A stretch of 46,444 nucleotides of DNA from an uncultured Pelagibacteraceae bacterium (GCA_902550635.1 CACCZY010000006.1:1-46444), one strand, 5' to 3'. Shown: positions 35,022-44,189, counted from the first letter of the stretch. The notes: a model not told the origin generated them from the letters alone. Numbers and translations: made by a program.

Positions 35022-36481
35022 TGTTAAATTATAATTTGAAGCAATTTCAAAGTCTTCACAAAAAAAAGAAAAATATTGTTTTTTTTTATTCCAAAAAATC
35101 AAAAGGTGTAAATGAAATCAATAATTTGATTAATAATCTATTAAACCAAAAAAATTCATTTATTTTTGAATCTGTTGAGAAAGGTATTATAAAGGGAAGA
35201 TATACAATATTTGGAAGTGACCCAGATAAAATTTGGGAATTTAACAAAAATAAATCATTTGTAATTAATAAAAAAGGAAAAAAAAAATTTAAGAAAGGAA
35301 GTCCAAAAAAAATTATCGAAAATATAATAAATAATTTTAAATTTGAAGTTCCTAAAACTTTACCACCAATTAGTTCACTTTTGTCTGGATATTTTTCGTA
35401 TGATATAATTAGATATATAGAAAATATTCCAGATAACTGCAAAAATGATCTAAAAATACCAGATGCAAGAATATTAAGACCAAAAACTTTAATTATCCAT
35501 GATAATTTAAAAAAAAAAATATTTTACATAGTTAATTGTTTTGCTGATCAAAAAATTATTAATTATAAATCTGAATATTTCAATATAAAAAATAAAATCA
35601 ATAGTTTAATTTTTAAATCAAAATATAATTTTAATTTTTTTCAAGAAAATTTTGTTAAAAAAAAAATTATTGTAAAATCAAATATTTCTAAAAAAAAATA
35701 TATAAGTATTGTTAAAAAAGCTAAAAAATATATTAAAAAAGGTGATATTTTTCAGGTAGTTTTATCACAAAGATTTGTGACTAAATTAAATAAACATCCT
35801 TTAGAGATTTATAAAAAACTCCGTCATACAAATCCATCACCATTTATGTATTTTTTTAATTTTAAAGACTTTCAAATAATAGGAGCAAGTCCTGAAATTT
35901 TAGTAAGATTAAGAAATAATCAAATAACTATAAGACCTATAGCAGGTACAAGGCCTAGAGGTAAAAATAAAAAGCAAGATAATTATTATAAAAAAGAGCT
36001 GTTAAATGACAAAAAAGAACTATCTGAACATTTAATGCTTCTCGATTTAGGAAGAAATGATACTGGAAAAGTTTCAAAAATAAATTCTGTTAAGGTGACT
36101 GACAAATTTAAAATAGAAAAATATTCTCATGTCATGCATATTGTTTCAAATGTTACTGGAAAATTTAATAATAAATATACTAAATTTGAAACTTTATTGT
36201 CAGGTTTTCCAGCAGGCACAGTATCTGGAGCACCAAAAATACGTGCTATGGAAATCATCGATGAATTAGAAAAATCAAAAAGAAAAGTATATGCAGGAGG
36301 TATAGGATACTTTTCTGCAAATGGTGATTTTGACACTTGTATTGCTTTAAGAACAGCTATTGCTAAAAAAAATAAATTTTATGTTCAAGCTGGAGCTGGA
36401 ATAGTTGCTGATAGTAAACCTTTAAATGAGTTTAAAGAAACTGTTAATAAAGCTAAAGCTCTTATAAAAGCACTAGAATAA
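35021..36481 (+). CDS. trpE: Anthranilate synthase component I
   Basis: Makes anthranilate from chorismate with ammonia supplied by TrpG, the first step of tryptophan synthesis; 486 residues. The N-terminal part has FIFESVEKGIIKGRYTIFG, whose ES corresponds to the LLES feedback site. The C-terminal chorismate-binding domain has FQVVLSQRF, GASPEILVR, RPIAGTRPRG, LLDLGRNDTGKVSK, SHVMHIVSNVTG, FPAGTVSGAPKIRAMEIIDE and GAGIVADSKP. TrpG follows after 2 bases as a separate gene. The ATG is embedded in the ppiD stop. No leader-peptide attenuator is visible before it. Confidence 0.96.
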   Translation: MLNYNLKQFQSLHKKKKNIVFFYSKKSKGVNEINNLINNLLNQKNSFIFESVEKGIIKGRYTIFGSDPDKIWEFNKNKSFVINKKGKKKFKKGSPKKIIENIINNFKFEVPKTLPPISSLLSGYFSYDIIRYIENIPDNCKNDLKIPDARILRPKTLIIHDNLKKKIFYIVNCFADQKIINYKSEYFNIKNKINSLIFKSKYNFNFFQENFVKKKIIVKSNISKKKYISIVKKAKKYIKKGDIFQVVLSQRFVTKLNKHPLEIYKKLRHTNPSPFMYFFNFKDFQIIGASPEILVRLRNNQITIRPIAGTRPRGKNKKQDNYYKKELLNDKKELSEHLMLLDLGRNDTGKVSKINSVKVTDKFKIEKYSHVMHIVSNVTGKFNNKYTKFETLLSGFPAGTVSGAPKIRAMEIIDELEKSKRKVYAGGIGYFSANGDFDTCIALRTAIAKKNKFYVQAGAGIVADSKPLNEFKETVNKAKALIKALE

Positions 36482-36483
36482 TT

Positions 36484-37050
36484 ATGAAGATAATATTAAT
36501 TGATAACTACGATAGTTTTACATTTAATTTGTATCATTACATTTCATCTTTTAATGTTGAAGTGGATGTTTTGAGAAACGACAAAATAAACTCTAAAGAA
36601 ATACTTAAAAATAAATATAATAAAATTGTTATATCGCCTGGTCCTGGCAATCCCTTACAATCTGGGAACTGTATTGAAATTGTTAGAAAGTTATATAAAA
36701 AAATTCCAATTTTAGGTGTTTGTTTAGGTCACCAAATTATCGGTCATGTTTTTGGTTCAAAAATTGTACAAACAAATAAATTAATGCATGGAAAAACAAG
36801 CCTAATCCATCATACAAATAAAGGTATTTTAAAAAATATAAAAAATAAATTCGAAGCTACAAGATATCATAGTTTAATTATTGATAAAAAAAGTTTGTCC
36901 AAAGAACTTAATATTACAGCTGAAACATCTGATGGTATAATAATGGGTATAATGCATAAAAAATATAATGTACATGGTGTTCAGTTTCACCCTGAAAGTA
37001 TAAAAACTAATGTTGGAATTAAAATTATAAAAAATTTTTTGAAAACTTAA
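36484..37050 (+). CDS. trpG: Anthranilate synthase component II (glutamine amidotransferase)
   Basis: Class I glutaminase that feeds ammonia to TrpE, 188 residues. It opens with IILIDNYDSFTFNLYHY and SPGPGNP. The nucleophile is Cys80 in GVCLGHQIIG, and His169 and Glu171 in VQFHPES complete the triad. It lies 2 bases after trpE and 2 bases before trpD. The same protein could in principle serve aminodeoxychorismate synthase, as in some bacteria, but position ties it to trpE. Confidence 0.96.
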   Translation: MKIILIDNYDSFTFNLYHYISSFNVEVDVLRNDKINSKEILKNKYNKIVISPGPGNPLQSGNCIEIVRKLYKKIPILGVCLGHQIIGHVFGSKIVQTNKLMHGKTSLIHHTNKGILKNIKNKFEATRYHSLIIDKKSLSKELNITAETSDGIIMGIMHKKYNVHGVQFHPESIKTNVGIKIIKNFLKT

Positions 37051-37052
37051 CT

Positions 37053-38045
37053 ATGGAAAAAATTCTTAAAAAGCTAAAAAATAAAGAAGATTTAACTTTT
37101 GCTGAAAGTGTAAATGCATTTGAAATAATAATGGCAGGTAAAGCTAATGATCAACAAATGTATGACTTTTTAACATTATTATCTGCTAAAGGTGAGCAAG
37201 CAAGTGAAATTGCCGGTGGTGTATATGTTCTAAGAAATAAATCAAAAAGAGTAAAAATAATAGATGCTATAGATACATGTGGTACAGGTGGAGATGGAAA
37301 AAATACCTTAAATATTTCAACTGCTTCAGCTTTGTTGTTATCTGCTCTAGGAATTAAAATTGCGAAACATGGTAATAAAGCTGTTTCTTCTAAATGTGGT
37401 TCTGGAGATGTATTGGAAAAATTAAAAATAAATATAAATTTAGAACCGTCTAGTGTTGAAAACAGTATTAATAAGAATGGTTTTGGTTTTATGTTTGCGC
37501 CAAATTTTCATAGTGCCATGAAATATGTGGGTCCAATTAGAAAAAAAATTGGCAAAAGAACTATTTTTAATATGATTGGCCCCTTAAGTAGTCCTGCACT
37601 AGTTACTAGGCAAGTAGTTGGAGTTTTTGATGAAAAACTTTTAAATATATTTGCAGAAGCATTAAAAAATTTAAAAATAAAATTTGCCTGGATTGTACAT
37701 AGCAATGACGGGTTAGATGAAATTTCTCCTTATGATATAACAAACGTTTGTCAGTTAAAAAATGGAAATATAGATAAAATAAAAATAAATCCAAAAGATC
37801 TTGAAATTAATGCTACCAATTTTGAAAATTTAATAGGAAAAGAATCTGATTATAATGCGGAAAAAATTATTGAAATTTTTTCAGGAAAAGACAATGATTT
37901 TTCTACTGCAGTATGCTTAAATGCAGCCGCAGGGTTGATTGTTTCTGAAAAATTTACTGATTTTAAAAAAGCTTATATTCATTCAAAAGAATTTATTTTA
38001 TCTGGTAAAACTTTAGTTCATCTTAAAAATATACAAAATGTCTGA
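37053..38045 (+). CDS. trpD: Anthranilate phosphoribosyltransferase
   Basis: Adds phosphoribose from PRPP to anthranilate, 330 residues. The PRPP-binding glycine-rich loop DTCGTGGDGKNTLNIST is at about residues 74-90. KHGNKAVSSKCGSGDVLE and RTIFNMIGPLSSPA follow, with the acidic metal-binding SNDGLDEISPYD in the C-terminal half. An N-terminal helical domain contains EIIMAGKANDQQMYDFL. The length is typical. It overlaps trpC by 8 bases. Confidence 0.96.
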   Translation: MEKILKKLKNKEDLTFAESVNAFEIIMAGKANDQQMYDFLTLLSAKGEQASEIAGGVYVLRNKSKRVKIIDAIDTCGTGGDGKNTLNISTASALLLSALGIKIAKHGNKAVSSKCGSGDVLEKLKININLEPSSVENSINKNGFGFMFAPNFHSAMKYVGPIRKKIGKRTIFNMIGPLSSPALVTRQVVGVFDEKLLNIFAEALKNLKIKFAWIVHSNDGLDEISPYDITNVCQLKNGNIDKIKINPKDLEINATNFENLIGKESDYNAEKIIEIFSGKDNDFSTAVCLNAAAGLIVSEKFTDFKKAYIHSKEFILSGKTLVHLKNIQNV

Positions 38046-38832
38046 TAATAAATTACTTGAAATAATTAATTTAAAAAAAGTTCAAATAGAAATCTTAAAA
38101 AAAAAAATATCTACTGAAGAATTAAATAAAAAAATTTCGAAATTTGATAATTATCTTAATTTTAAAGAAAAAATAAAAATGAATATTAAAAATGATAAAC
38201 TTTCTTTAATTGCAGAAATTAAAAGAGCAAGTCCTTCAGCTGGTATAATTATTGAAGATTACCGACCTAAAAAAATTGCAAAAATATATAATGATAATAA
38301 TGTTTCATGTCTTTCTGTATTAACTGAGGAAAACTTCTTTTTAGGAAAGTTATCTGATATTTCTGAAATTAAACAAGAAGTAAATTTGCCAATATTGTGT
38401 AAAGATTTTTTTATCGATCCTTTTCAGGTAAAACTATCAAAAAGTTTTGGTGCTGATGCTATTTTGTTAATATTAGCTGGAATTAATGATAATCTTGCAT
38501 TGAAAATTTATAATGAAGCAATAATTAACAATATGAGTGTTATAGTGGAGGTACACAACAAAGAAGAGGCTCTGCGATCTAAAAATTTTAAAGAAGCAAT
38601 GATTGGAATTAACAACAGAAATCTTAAAACTCTCGAGACTAATATAAATACAACTTACGATTTATTCCACATATTAGCAGATCATACTGAACCTTTAATT
38701 TCTGAAAGTGGAATTAAAAATGACAAAGATATAATGAACATAAAAAATAAAACTAATATAAAAACATTTCTCATCGGTGAATCGTTGTTAAAAAGCATTG
38801 AATCAAATCCTATATTTGATTGTTTTGCTTAA
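38038..38832 (+). CDS. trpC: Indole-3-glycerol phosphate synthase
   Basis: TIM-barrel enzyme closing the indole ring in tryptophan synthesis, 264 residues. Motifs are LIAEIKRASPSAGII (catalytic Lys), SCLSVLTEENFFLG, LPILCKDFFIDPFQV (second catalytic Lys), GADAILLILAG, IVEVHNKEEA, GINNRNLKTLE and SESGIKN. It ends the ppiD-trpEGDC operon. trpF, trpB and trpA are not in this window. No hairpin terminator is seen in the 62 bases before the SOS box of lexA. Confidence 0.95.
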   Translation: MSDNKLLEIINLKKVQIEILKKKISTEELNKKISKFDNYLNFKEKIKMNIKNDKLSLIAEIKRASPSAGIIIEDYRPKKIAKIYNDNNVSCLSVLTEENFFLGKLSDISEIKQEVNLPILCKDFFIDPFQVKLSKSFGADAILLILAGINDNLALKIYNEAIINNMSVIVEVHNKEEALRSKNFKEAMIGINNRNLKTLETNINTTYDLFHILADHTEPLISESGIKNDKDIMNIKNKTNIKTFLIGESLLKSIESNPIFDCFA

Positions 38833-38862
38833 AAACACTTAATTTATGGGCTTTTTTAATGG

Positions 38863-38890
38863 TTGAAATTTAAGAGAACTTTTGTAGAAC
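38863..38890 (+). promoter_or_regulatory. lexA promoter with SOS box (GAAC-N7-GAAC)
   Basis: GAACTTTTGTAGAAC at 38876-38890 is an exact match to the alphaproteobacterial SOS box (GTTC-N7-GTTC read on the other strand). A -35-like TTGAAA (38863-38868) lies 16 bases before TAGAAC (38885-38890), a possible -10 that overlaps the second half-site. Bound LexA would then block RNA polymerase, giving autorepression. Confidence 0.85.
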
Positions 38891-38912
38891 ATAAATGTAC
38901 GATATTTGTTCT

Positions 38913-39587
38913 ATGCTAACTAAAAAACAAAAAAACTTATTAATTTTTATTAATAAAAAAATTAGAAGTAGTGGTGTCTCTCCTTCTTATGAAGAGATGA
39001 AACATTCTTTAAATTTAAAATCTAAATCTGGAATTCATAGATTAATCAGTGCATTAGAAGAAAGAGGATTTATCAAAAGATTAGCACACAAAGCAAGAGC
39101 TCTCGAGGTAATAAAATTACCTGAAACTGCATCAGCTAGTGATATTTATAATAGCTTTTCGCCTAGTGTTATAAAAGGTGGTTTAGACGAAGATAATAAA
39201 AATCAAGATGGTGATATACCAGTTTTAGGTAAAATAGCAGCTGGAACGCCTGTTGAAGCAATTCAAAATGAAGTTTCAAGAATACCTCTACCAAGCAATA
39301 TTGAGAAAAATGGGGAATTTTTTGGACTTAAAGTTCAAGGAGATTCAATGATAGAAGCTGGTATTAATGAAGGTGATACAGTTATAATTAAAAAAACTGA
39401 AACAGCAGATAATGGAAAAATAGTAGTTGCTTTAATTGATGATCATGAAGCAATGCTCAAAAGAATAAGAAGAAAAGGTAAAACTGTTGCTCTTGAAAGT
39501 GCAAATAGAAATTACGAAACTAAAATCTTTGGTCCTGACAGAGTAAAAGTACAAGGTGTATTAGTATCTTTATATAGAAACTTCTAA
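38913..39587 (+). CDS. lexA: LexA repressor
   Basis: SOS-response repressor that self-cleaves when RecA is activated, 224 residues. The N-terminal winged HTH has MLTKKQKNLLIFINKKI, VSPSYEEMKHSL and KSKSGIHRLISALEERGF, closely resembling other alphaproteobacterial LexA. The cleavage site is Ala110-Gly111 (KIAAGTPVEA), and the catalytic pair is Ser145 (QGDSMIEAG) and Lys183 (AMLKRI). I prefer the second ATG (38913) over one at 38895, because family members start with MLT and the predicted promoter would place the RNA start after the first ATG. It is followed by gltX after 22 bases. Confidence 0.95.
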   Translation: MLTKKQKNLLIFINKKIRSSGVSPSYEEMKHSLNLKSKSGIHRLISALEERGFIKRLAHKARALEVIKLPETASASDIYNSFSPSVIKGGLDEDNKNQDGDIPVLGKIAAGTPVEAIQNEVSRIPLPSNIEKNGEFFGLKVQGDSMIEAGINEGDTVIIKKTETADNGKIVVALIDDHEAMLKRIRRKGKTVALESANRNYETKIFGPDRVKVQGVLVSLYRNF

Positions 39588-39609
39588 AAAAATAGTCTAA
39601 ACATTATTT

Positions 39610-41001
39610 ATGTCAAAAGTAGCAACAAGATTTGCTCCATCACCGACGGGACCTTTACATATAGGTGGTATAAGAACAGCATTATTTAATTGGCTATATT
39701 CAAAAAATCAAAAAGGATCTTTTTTTTTAAGAATTGAAGATACAGATAAAGAGAGATCAAAAGTTGAATATAAAAATCAAATTATACAATCTCTTAGGTG
39801 GATAGGTATTGAAAACGATGGAAAAGAATACATACAATCAAAAAAAATAGATGACCACATTAAAGTTGCTAACGAATTACTAAAAAATGGTCATGCTTAC
39901 AAATGTTATTGTTCAAATGAAGAAATAGAAGAACAAAAAAAAAGAGCAAAACAAAAAAAAATTCCTTACATATATAATAGAAAATGGAGAGATAATAGTG
40001 AGGCTGATGTTCCAAAAAATGTCAAACCAGCTATAAGATTTAAAAGTAAAATCGATGGATCAACTATATTAAAAGATTTAGTTCAAGGTGATATTGAAAT
40101 AGAAAATAATACTATTGAAGATTTTATCATATTAAGAAACGATGGATCGCCAACTTATAATTTATCTGCTTCAGTTGACGACCATCAAATGAATATTACT
40201 CATATAATTAGAGGTGATGACCATAAAATTAATACATTTAAACAAATGCAGATTTATTTGGCTATGAAATGGGAACTACCTTCTTTCGCTCATATACCTT
40301 TAATTCATACTACAGAAGGAAAAAAACTATCAAAAAGAGATAGAGCTTCAACATTAGATGATTATTCAAAGATTGGTGTAATGCCGGAAGCATTAAGAAA
40401 TTACCTTTTAAGATTAGGCTGGTCATATAAAGATAAAGAAATTTTTACTTTAGAAGAGAGCATACAGCTCTTTAGTTTAGAAGGTATAGGCAAATCACCT
40501 TCAAAATTAGATATAAATAGAATCTTATCAATGAATGAACATTATATTAAACATATGAATGAAAATGATCTATTTGATCATTTAACAAAATACTGTGAAA
40601 ATTATAAAGATAAAATTGATAGTAAATCAAAAAATATTAAAAAATCCCTAAGTTTTTTAAAGAATAAAGCTAAGACACTTGAAGATATATATAATAACGC
40701 ACAATATATTATAAAAGATAAAATAAAAATATCTTCAGAAGATCAAAAACTTTTAGATAATTTAGCAAAAACAATCTTGAAAAATTTTTTAAAAGAATTT
40801 GTGAATTTAAACAATATAAATAAAGAAAATTTGGAGAAAATCATAAACAATTTAATAAAAAATAATAAAACAAACTTCAAAGGAGTTGGTCAGCCTTTAA
40901 GATTAGCTTTAGTAGGATCAAAATTTGGCCCAGGGATATATGACATAATAATATCACTAGATAAAAACGAAGTAATTGAAAGGTTAAAGGCTGCTAGCTA
41001 A
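39610..41001 (+). CDS. gltX: Glutamyl-tRNA synthetase
   Basis: Class I synthetase charging tRNA-Glu, and possibly tRNA-Gln for later amidation, 463 residues. The HIGH-type motif is HIGG at residues 17-20 (APSPTGPLHIGGIRTALFNW). The zinc-like cysteine pair CYCSNEE is present, and the KMSKS-type motif is KLSKR at 239-243. A helical anticodon-binding domain ends the protein. The length is typical. In many alphaproteobacteria comEC lies between lexA and gltX and gltA follows; both are absent here. Its last 18 bases overlap the convergent lpxB. Confidence 0.96.
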   Translation: MSKVATRFAPSPTGPLHIGGIRTALFNWLYSKNQKGSFFLRIEDTDKERSKVEYKNQIIQSLRWIGIENDGKEYIQSKKIDDHIKVANELLKNGHAYKCYCSNEEIEEQKKRAKQKKIPYIYNRKWRDNSEADVPKNVKPAIRFKSKIDGSTILKDLVQGDIEIENNTIEDFIILRNDGSPTYNLSASVDDHQMNITHIIRGDDHKINTFKQMQIYLAMKWELPSFAHIPLIHTTEGKKLSKRDRASTLDDYSKIGVMPEALRNYLLRLGWSYKDKEIFTLEESIQLFSLEGIGKSPSKLDINRILSMNEHYIKHMNENDLFDHLTKYCENYKDKIDSKSKNIKKSLSFLKNKAKTLEDIYNNAQYIIKDKIKISSEDQKLLDNLAKTILKNFLKEFVNLNNINKENLEKIINNLIKNNKTNFKGVGQPLRLALVGSKFGPGIYDIIISLDKNEVIERLKAAS

Positions 41002-42111
41002 AACAGAAGCTGCAATTTCTGAAGACTTATTTGTTTTAAAATCTTTTACAATTTTTTGATATTTATCAACTTGATTTAACATTAATTTATTATCATCTAA
41101 AAAGGTTGTTACTTTATTAAATATATTTTTAGAATTACAATTTGATTGAATTAATTCAGGTATTATTTCATCATCAGCCGCTATATTAATAATATTTGCA
41201 TATTTTACTTTTACTAACATCTTAACAATAAAAAAATTTATAAAATTCATTTTATAAATAATAATAGAAGGAATTTTTGCATTACAAATTTCTAAAGAAA
41301 CAGTACCTGATTTAGCTACAGCAAATATAGATGATTTTAAAATTTCAGATTTAATTTTTTCATCTAATATTGAACCACAATTTTTAAGATCTTCTTTAAT
41401 TAATTTATCTTGTATTGGCTTGTTAAATTCAGTGGTAGAATGAAAAACATAAAATATATCATTATATTTTTTGTTCATCATTCTTATAAAGTCAATTAAA
41501 ATTGGTAAATGAATATCAATTTCAGACTGTCTGCTGCCAGGAAAAATTGAAATAATTTTTTTATGATTTTTGATTATTTGACTTATATCAATTTTAGATT
41601 TTTCTTCAGTTTCTAATAAAGGATGTCCTGTGAATGTTGATTGAATATTTTCTTTTTGAAAATATTTTTTTTCAAATGGAAATAATAGTAAAACATGGTC
41701 AAGAAAAGATTTAAATTTTTTAACTCTACCTTCGCGCCAAACCCATACTTGAGGTGCAACAAAATGAATTGTTTTTATATTTGGATTGATTTTCTTAACT
41801 TTTTCAGAAACTCTTAATGTAAAATCAGGACTATCTACACTAAATAAAATATCAGGTTTAAATTCAATTATTTTATTTACCGTTTCATCAATCTTTTTTT
41901 TTATTTTAAATATATTTAATAAAACACTAGTAAAACCTATATAAGTGATTTCTTTAATATCATAAATTGATTTTATACCTAATGAATTTAAATGTGCCCC
42001 ACCTACAGACAAATATTCAATATCGGTATTACTTTGCTTAAGTTTAGAAACTACTTTAGAGGCTAATTTATCTCCGGAAGGCTCTCCGGTTAATATAAAT
42101 ATTTTTTTCAT
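40984..42111 (-). CDS. lpxB: Lipid-A-disaccharide synthase
   Basis: Glycosyltransferase joining UDP-2,3-diacylglucosamine and lipid X to form the lipid A disaccharide on the inner membrane; 375 residues. It opens with IFILTGEPSGDKLASKVV. Other family motifs are YLSVGGAHLNSLG, SVDSPDFTLRVSEKVK, HFVAPQVWVWREGRVKK, LLFPFEKKYF, TFTGHPLLE, FPGSRQSEI and AVAKSGTVSLEICNAKIPSI. It ends the outer-membrane run. Its ATG lies in an ATGA overlap with lpxI, which makes one of its substrates. Confidence 0.95.
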   Translation of the reverse strand: MKKIFILTGEPSGDKLASKVVSKLKQSNTDIEYLSVGGAHLNSLGIKSIYDIKEITYIGFTSVLLNIFKIKKKIDETVNKIIEFKPDILFSVDSPDFTLRVSEKVKKINPNIKTIHFVAPQVWVWREGRVKKFKSFLDHVLLLFPFEKKYFQKENIQSTFTGHPLLETEEKSKIDISQIIKNHKKIISIFPGSRQSEIDIHLPILIDFIRMMNKKYNDIFYVFHSTTEFNKPIQDKLIKEDLKNCGSILDEKIKSEILKSSIFAVAKSGTVSLEICNAKIPSIIIYKMNFINFFIVKMLVKVKYANIINIAADDEIIPELIQSNCNSKNIFNKVTTFLDDNKLMLNQVDKYQKIVKDFKTNKSSEIAASVLASSL

Positions 42112-42902
42112 ATTACTGTAACAAACATCTTATTTTTGTTAGTAAATTTAATGCATTTATTTTTATCAAGAAATATATTTTGTTTATTTTTTAAAACTAT
42201 TCCATTCAATCCAGCGGTTTTACATTGTTTTAACGTTTTTAATCCTACTGTAGGTAAATCAACTCTAAGGTCTTGTCCTTTTTTTGGTAATTTTACTAAA
42301 ACTCCACTATTTTTATATTTTTTGCTCTTACATTTTCTGAGCATTTTTTCTGTTCCACCCTTGCCTTCTATCGCAATAACTTTTTTATTTCTAACAATGG
42401 TTCCTTGACTATAATTATACTTACTTAGTTTATTTAATGTTGTTATAGCTTTCATAATATCTTTTTTATCTTCTTTATTTGGTTTTATTTTAGAATAATT
42501 TCCTCTTTTAAGTGATAATTCAGGATTAAAGGATATTGAGCTAATTGTTTTGATTGTTTGTTGTTTTAATATTTTTATTATTTCTTTCAAAATAGCAGCA
42601 TCACCAAGTTTAGAAGATTTAATTATTCTAGGCATGTAATATATGCCTTTAAAGTCTAATTTAATTTTTGAAAAATTTGGTCTTGTAACTTTTCCTGCAA
42701 ATAGAACTTTTTTACAATTATTATCTTTTAAAATTTTGATAATTCTACCAAATTGTCCAATCGAAATGGAATGTGAATTTCTATCTTTTTTAAATTTTTT
42801 TGATTTAGATAGGTCTATTATTAAATAATTAAGTCTTTTTTTTCTAACATTTTTTAGAATTTCGATTGGAAAACTTGTGTCGCCAAATATTAATCCTATC
42901 AT
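42108..42902 (-). CDS. lpxI: UDP-2,3-diacylglucosamine pyrophosphatase LpxI
   Basis: Hydrolyses UDP-2,3-diacylglucosamine to lipid X in lipid A synthesis, replacing the LpxH enzyme of enterobacteria; 264 residues. The N-terminal domain opens IGLIFGDTSFPIEILKNVRK and has SIGQFGRIIKILKDN and VLFAGKVTRPNFSKIKLD. The C-terminal domain has GTIVRNKKVIAIEGKGGTEKM and VKLPKKGQDLRVDLPTVGLK, both diagnostic of LpxI (formerly DUF1009), then AGLNGIVLKNKQNIFLDK. It starts 1 base after lpxA and overlaps lpxB by 4 bases. Confidence 0.94.
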   Translation of the reverse strand: MIGLIFGDTSFPIEILKNVRKKRLNYLIIDLSKSKKFKKDRNSHSISIGQFGRIIKILKDNNCKKVLFAGKVTRPNFSKIKLDFKGIYYMPRIIKSSKLGDAAILKEIIKILKQQTIKTISSISFNPELSLKRGNYSKIKPNKEDKKDIMKAITTLNKLSKYNYSQGTIVRNKKVIAIEGKGGTEKMLRKCKSKKYKNSGVLVKLPKKGQDLRVDLPTVGLKTLKQCKTAGLNGIVLKNKQNIFLDKNKCIKFTNKNKMFVTVI

Positions 42903-42903
42903 T

Positions 42904-43683
42904 TTACGAAAATGGTGTACAAATAGACCTTTTTTTATCCTTTGTTATAAATTCGATTACATTTTTAACTAAAGGATTTTTTTTGAATTCTCCATTTAAT
43001 TTGTTTATGTTTTCTGTAAGGTTTTTTGTTGCAAAAATTTCCTTGTATGCTTCACTTAAACCCAAAATATCTTTGTTATCGAACTTGGCTCTTCTTAACC
43101 CAATTAAATTAAGTCCGTTCAATGAATTTCTATTGCCAGTCGATAAACCATAAGGAATTACATCGTGCAGTACACCTGTCATTCCACCAATCATTGCCAT
43201 TTTTCCTATTCTTGTAAATTGTTGGACAGCTGAGTTTCCACCTATAACAACATTATCTTCTATTGTTACATGTCCACCTAATGGAACATTATTTGCAATA
43301 ATTACATTACTACCAACACAACAATCGTGAGCAATATGTGAAGAAATCATAAACAAACAATTGTCTCCGATTTTAGTTAATCCACCACCACCTTCAGTTC
43401 CTGGATTAATAGTTACATACTCTCTTATTTTATTATTTTTTCCAATTTCTAATTTTGAATTTTCACCTTTAAATTTTAAATCTTGAGGAATAGTTCCTAT
43501 ACTTGCAAATGGAAATATAACTGTACCATCTCCTATTTTGGTGTTTCCTGCAATATGAACATGTGAATAAATTTCTACATTTTCACCAATTTCTACATCT
43601 GGTCCAATAACTGTATATGGTCCTATTTTAGCTGATGCAGAAATTTTAGCTTTTTTATCTATATTTAAATTATTAGCAATCAC
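42904..43683 (-). CDS. lpxA: UDP-N-acetylglucosamine acyltransferase LpxA
   Basis: Trimeric left-handed beta-helix enzyme that adds a 3-hydroxyacyl chain to UDP-GlcNAc, the first lipid A step; 259 residues. Hexapeptide repeats run from about residue 8 to 185, such as AKIGPYTVIGPDVEIGENV. Motifs IPQDLKF, REYVTINPGT and SHIAHDCCVG contain the catalytic His119 (E. coli His125). The C-terminal helical part holds GLNLIGLRRAKFDN. The start is GTG; no ATG is close and the family N-terminus fits. It lies 56 bases after fabZ. Confidence 0.95.
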   Translation of the reverse strand: MIANNLNIDKKAKISASAKIGPYTVIGPDVEIGENVEIYSHVHIAGNTKIGDGTVIFPFASIGTIPQDLKFKGENSKLEIGKNNKIREYVTINPGTEGGGGLTKIGDNCLFMISSHIAHDCCVGSNVIIANNVPLGGHVTIEDNVVIGGNSAVQQFTRIGKMAMIGGMTGVLHDVIPYGLSTGNRNSLNGLNLIGLRRAKFDNKDILGLSEAYKEIFATKNLTENINKLNGEFKKNPLVKNVIEFITKDKKRSICTPFS

Positions 43684-43739
43684 TTATTCAATTTTAATAT
43701 CAAAATGAATTTTATTGTCTTATCAAGAAATATTGCTGA

Positions 43740-44189
43740 TTATTTCCTATCAACTATTGTGGCTGACCATTGGGCATCTGCCATCCTTTTACCATTAACA
43801 AAGGCTTCACCTTTATATTTCCATACTCTCCCATGAGATCTTATTGCTTCAATATTAAGTTCTAACCTACAATCAGGTAACACAGGACTTCTAAATCTTG
43901 CTTTTTCAACACTCATTAAAAAAACTAATTTATTTTGGTATACAGATTTATCAATACCATGAGCTGTCAATGCTGCTGCGGCTTGTCCAAATGCTTCCAC
44001 TATTAATACACCGGGCATAACTGGTTCTCCCGGAAAATGACCTTTAACGAAAAAACTGTCTTTTTTTACATTAACTATTCCAGTAGCAGACGTTAATTTT
44101 TTTATATTTATCAGTTCATCTATAAGAAGCATTGGATCTCTATGTGGAAGCAAATCTTCAATTTCTTTTTTACTTAAACTGTTTGACAT
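43740..44189 (-). CDS. fabZ: 3-hydroxyacyl-ACP dehydratase FabZ
   Basis: Hot-dog-fold dehydratase of fatty acid elongation, 149 residues. The N-terminal IEDLLPHRDPMLLIDEL is typical. The catalytic His51 and Glu65 are in GHFPGEPVMPGVLIVEAFGQ. It competes with LpxA and LpxD for 3-hydroxyacyl-ACP, and its place between lpxD and lpxA is the classic arrangement. It overlaps lpxD by one base (TAATG). Confidence 0.96.
   Translation of the reverse strand: MSNSLSKKEIEDLLPHRDPMLLIDELINIKKLTSATGIVNVKKDSFFVKGHFPGEPVMPGVLIVEAFGQAAAALTAHGIDKSVYQNKLVFLMSVEKARFRSPVLPDCRLELNIEAIRSHGRVWKYKGEAFVNGKRMADAQWSATIVDRK

Noticed and set aside
42136..43153. Open frames opposite lpxI and lpxA
   Set aside because: Antisense shadows of lpxI and lpxA, whose motifs are clear; no independent support.
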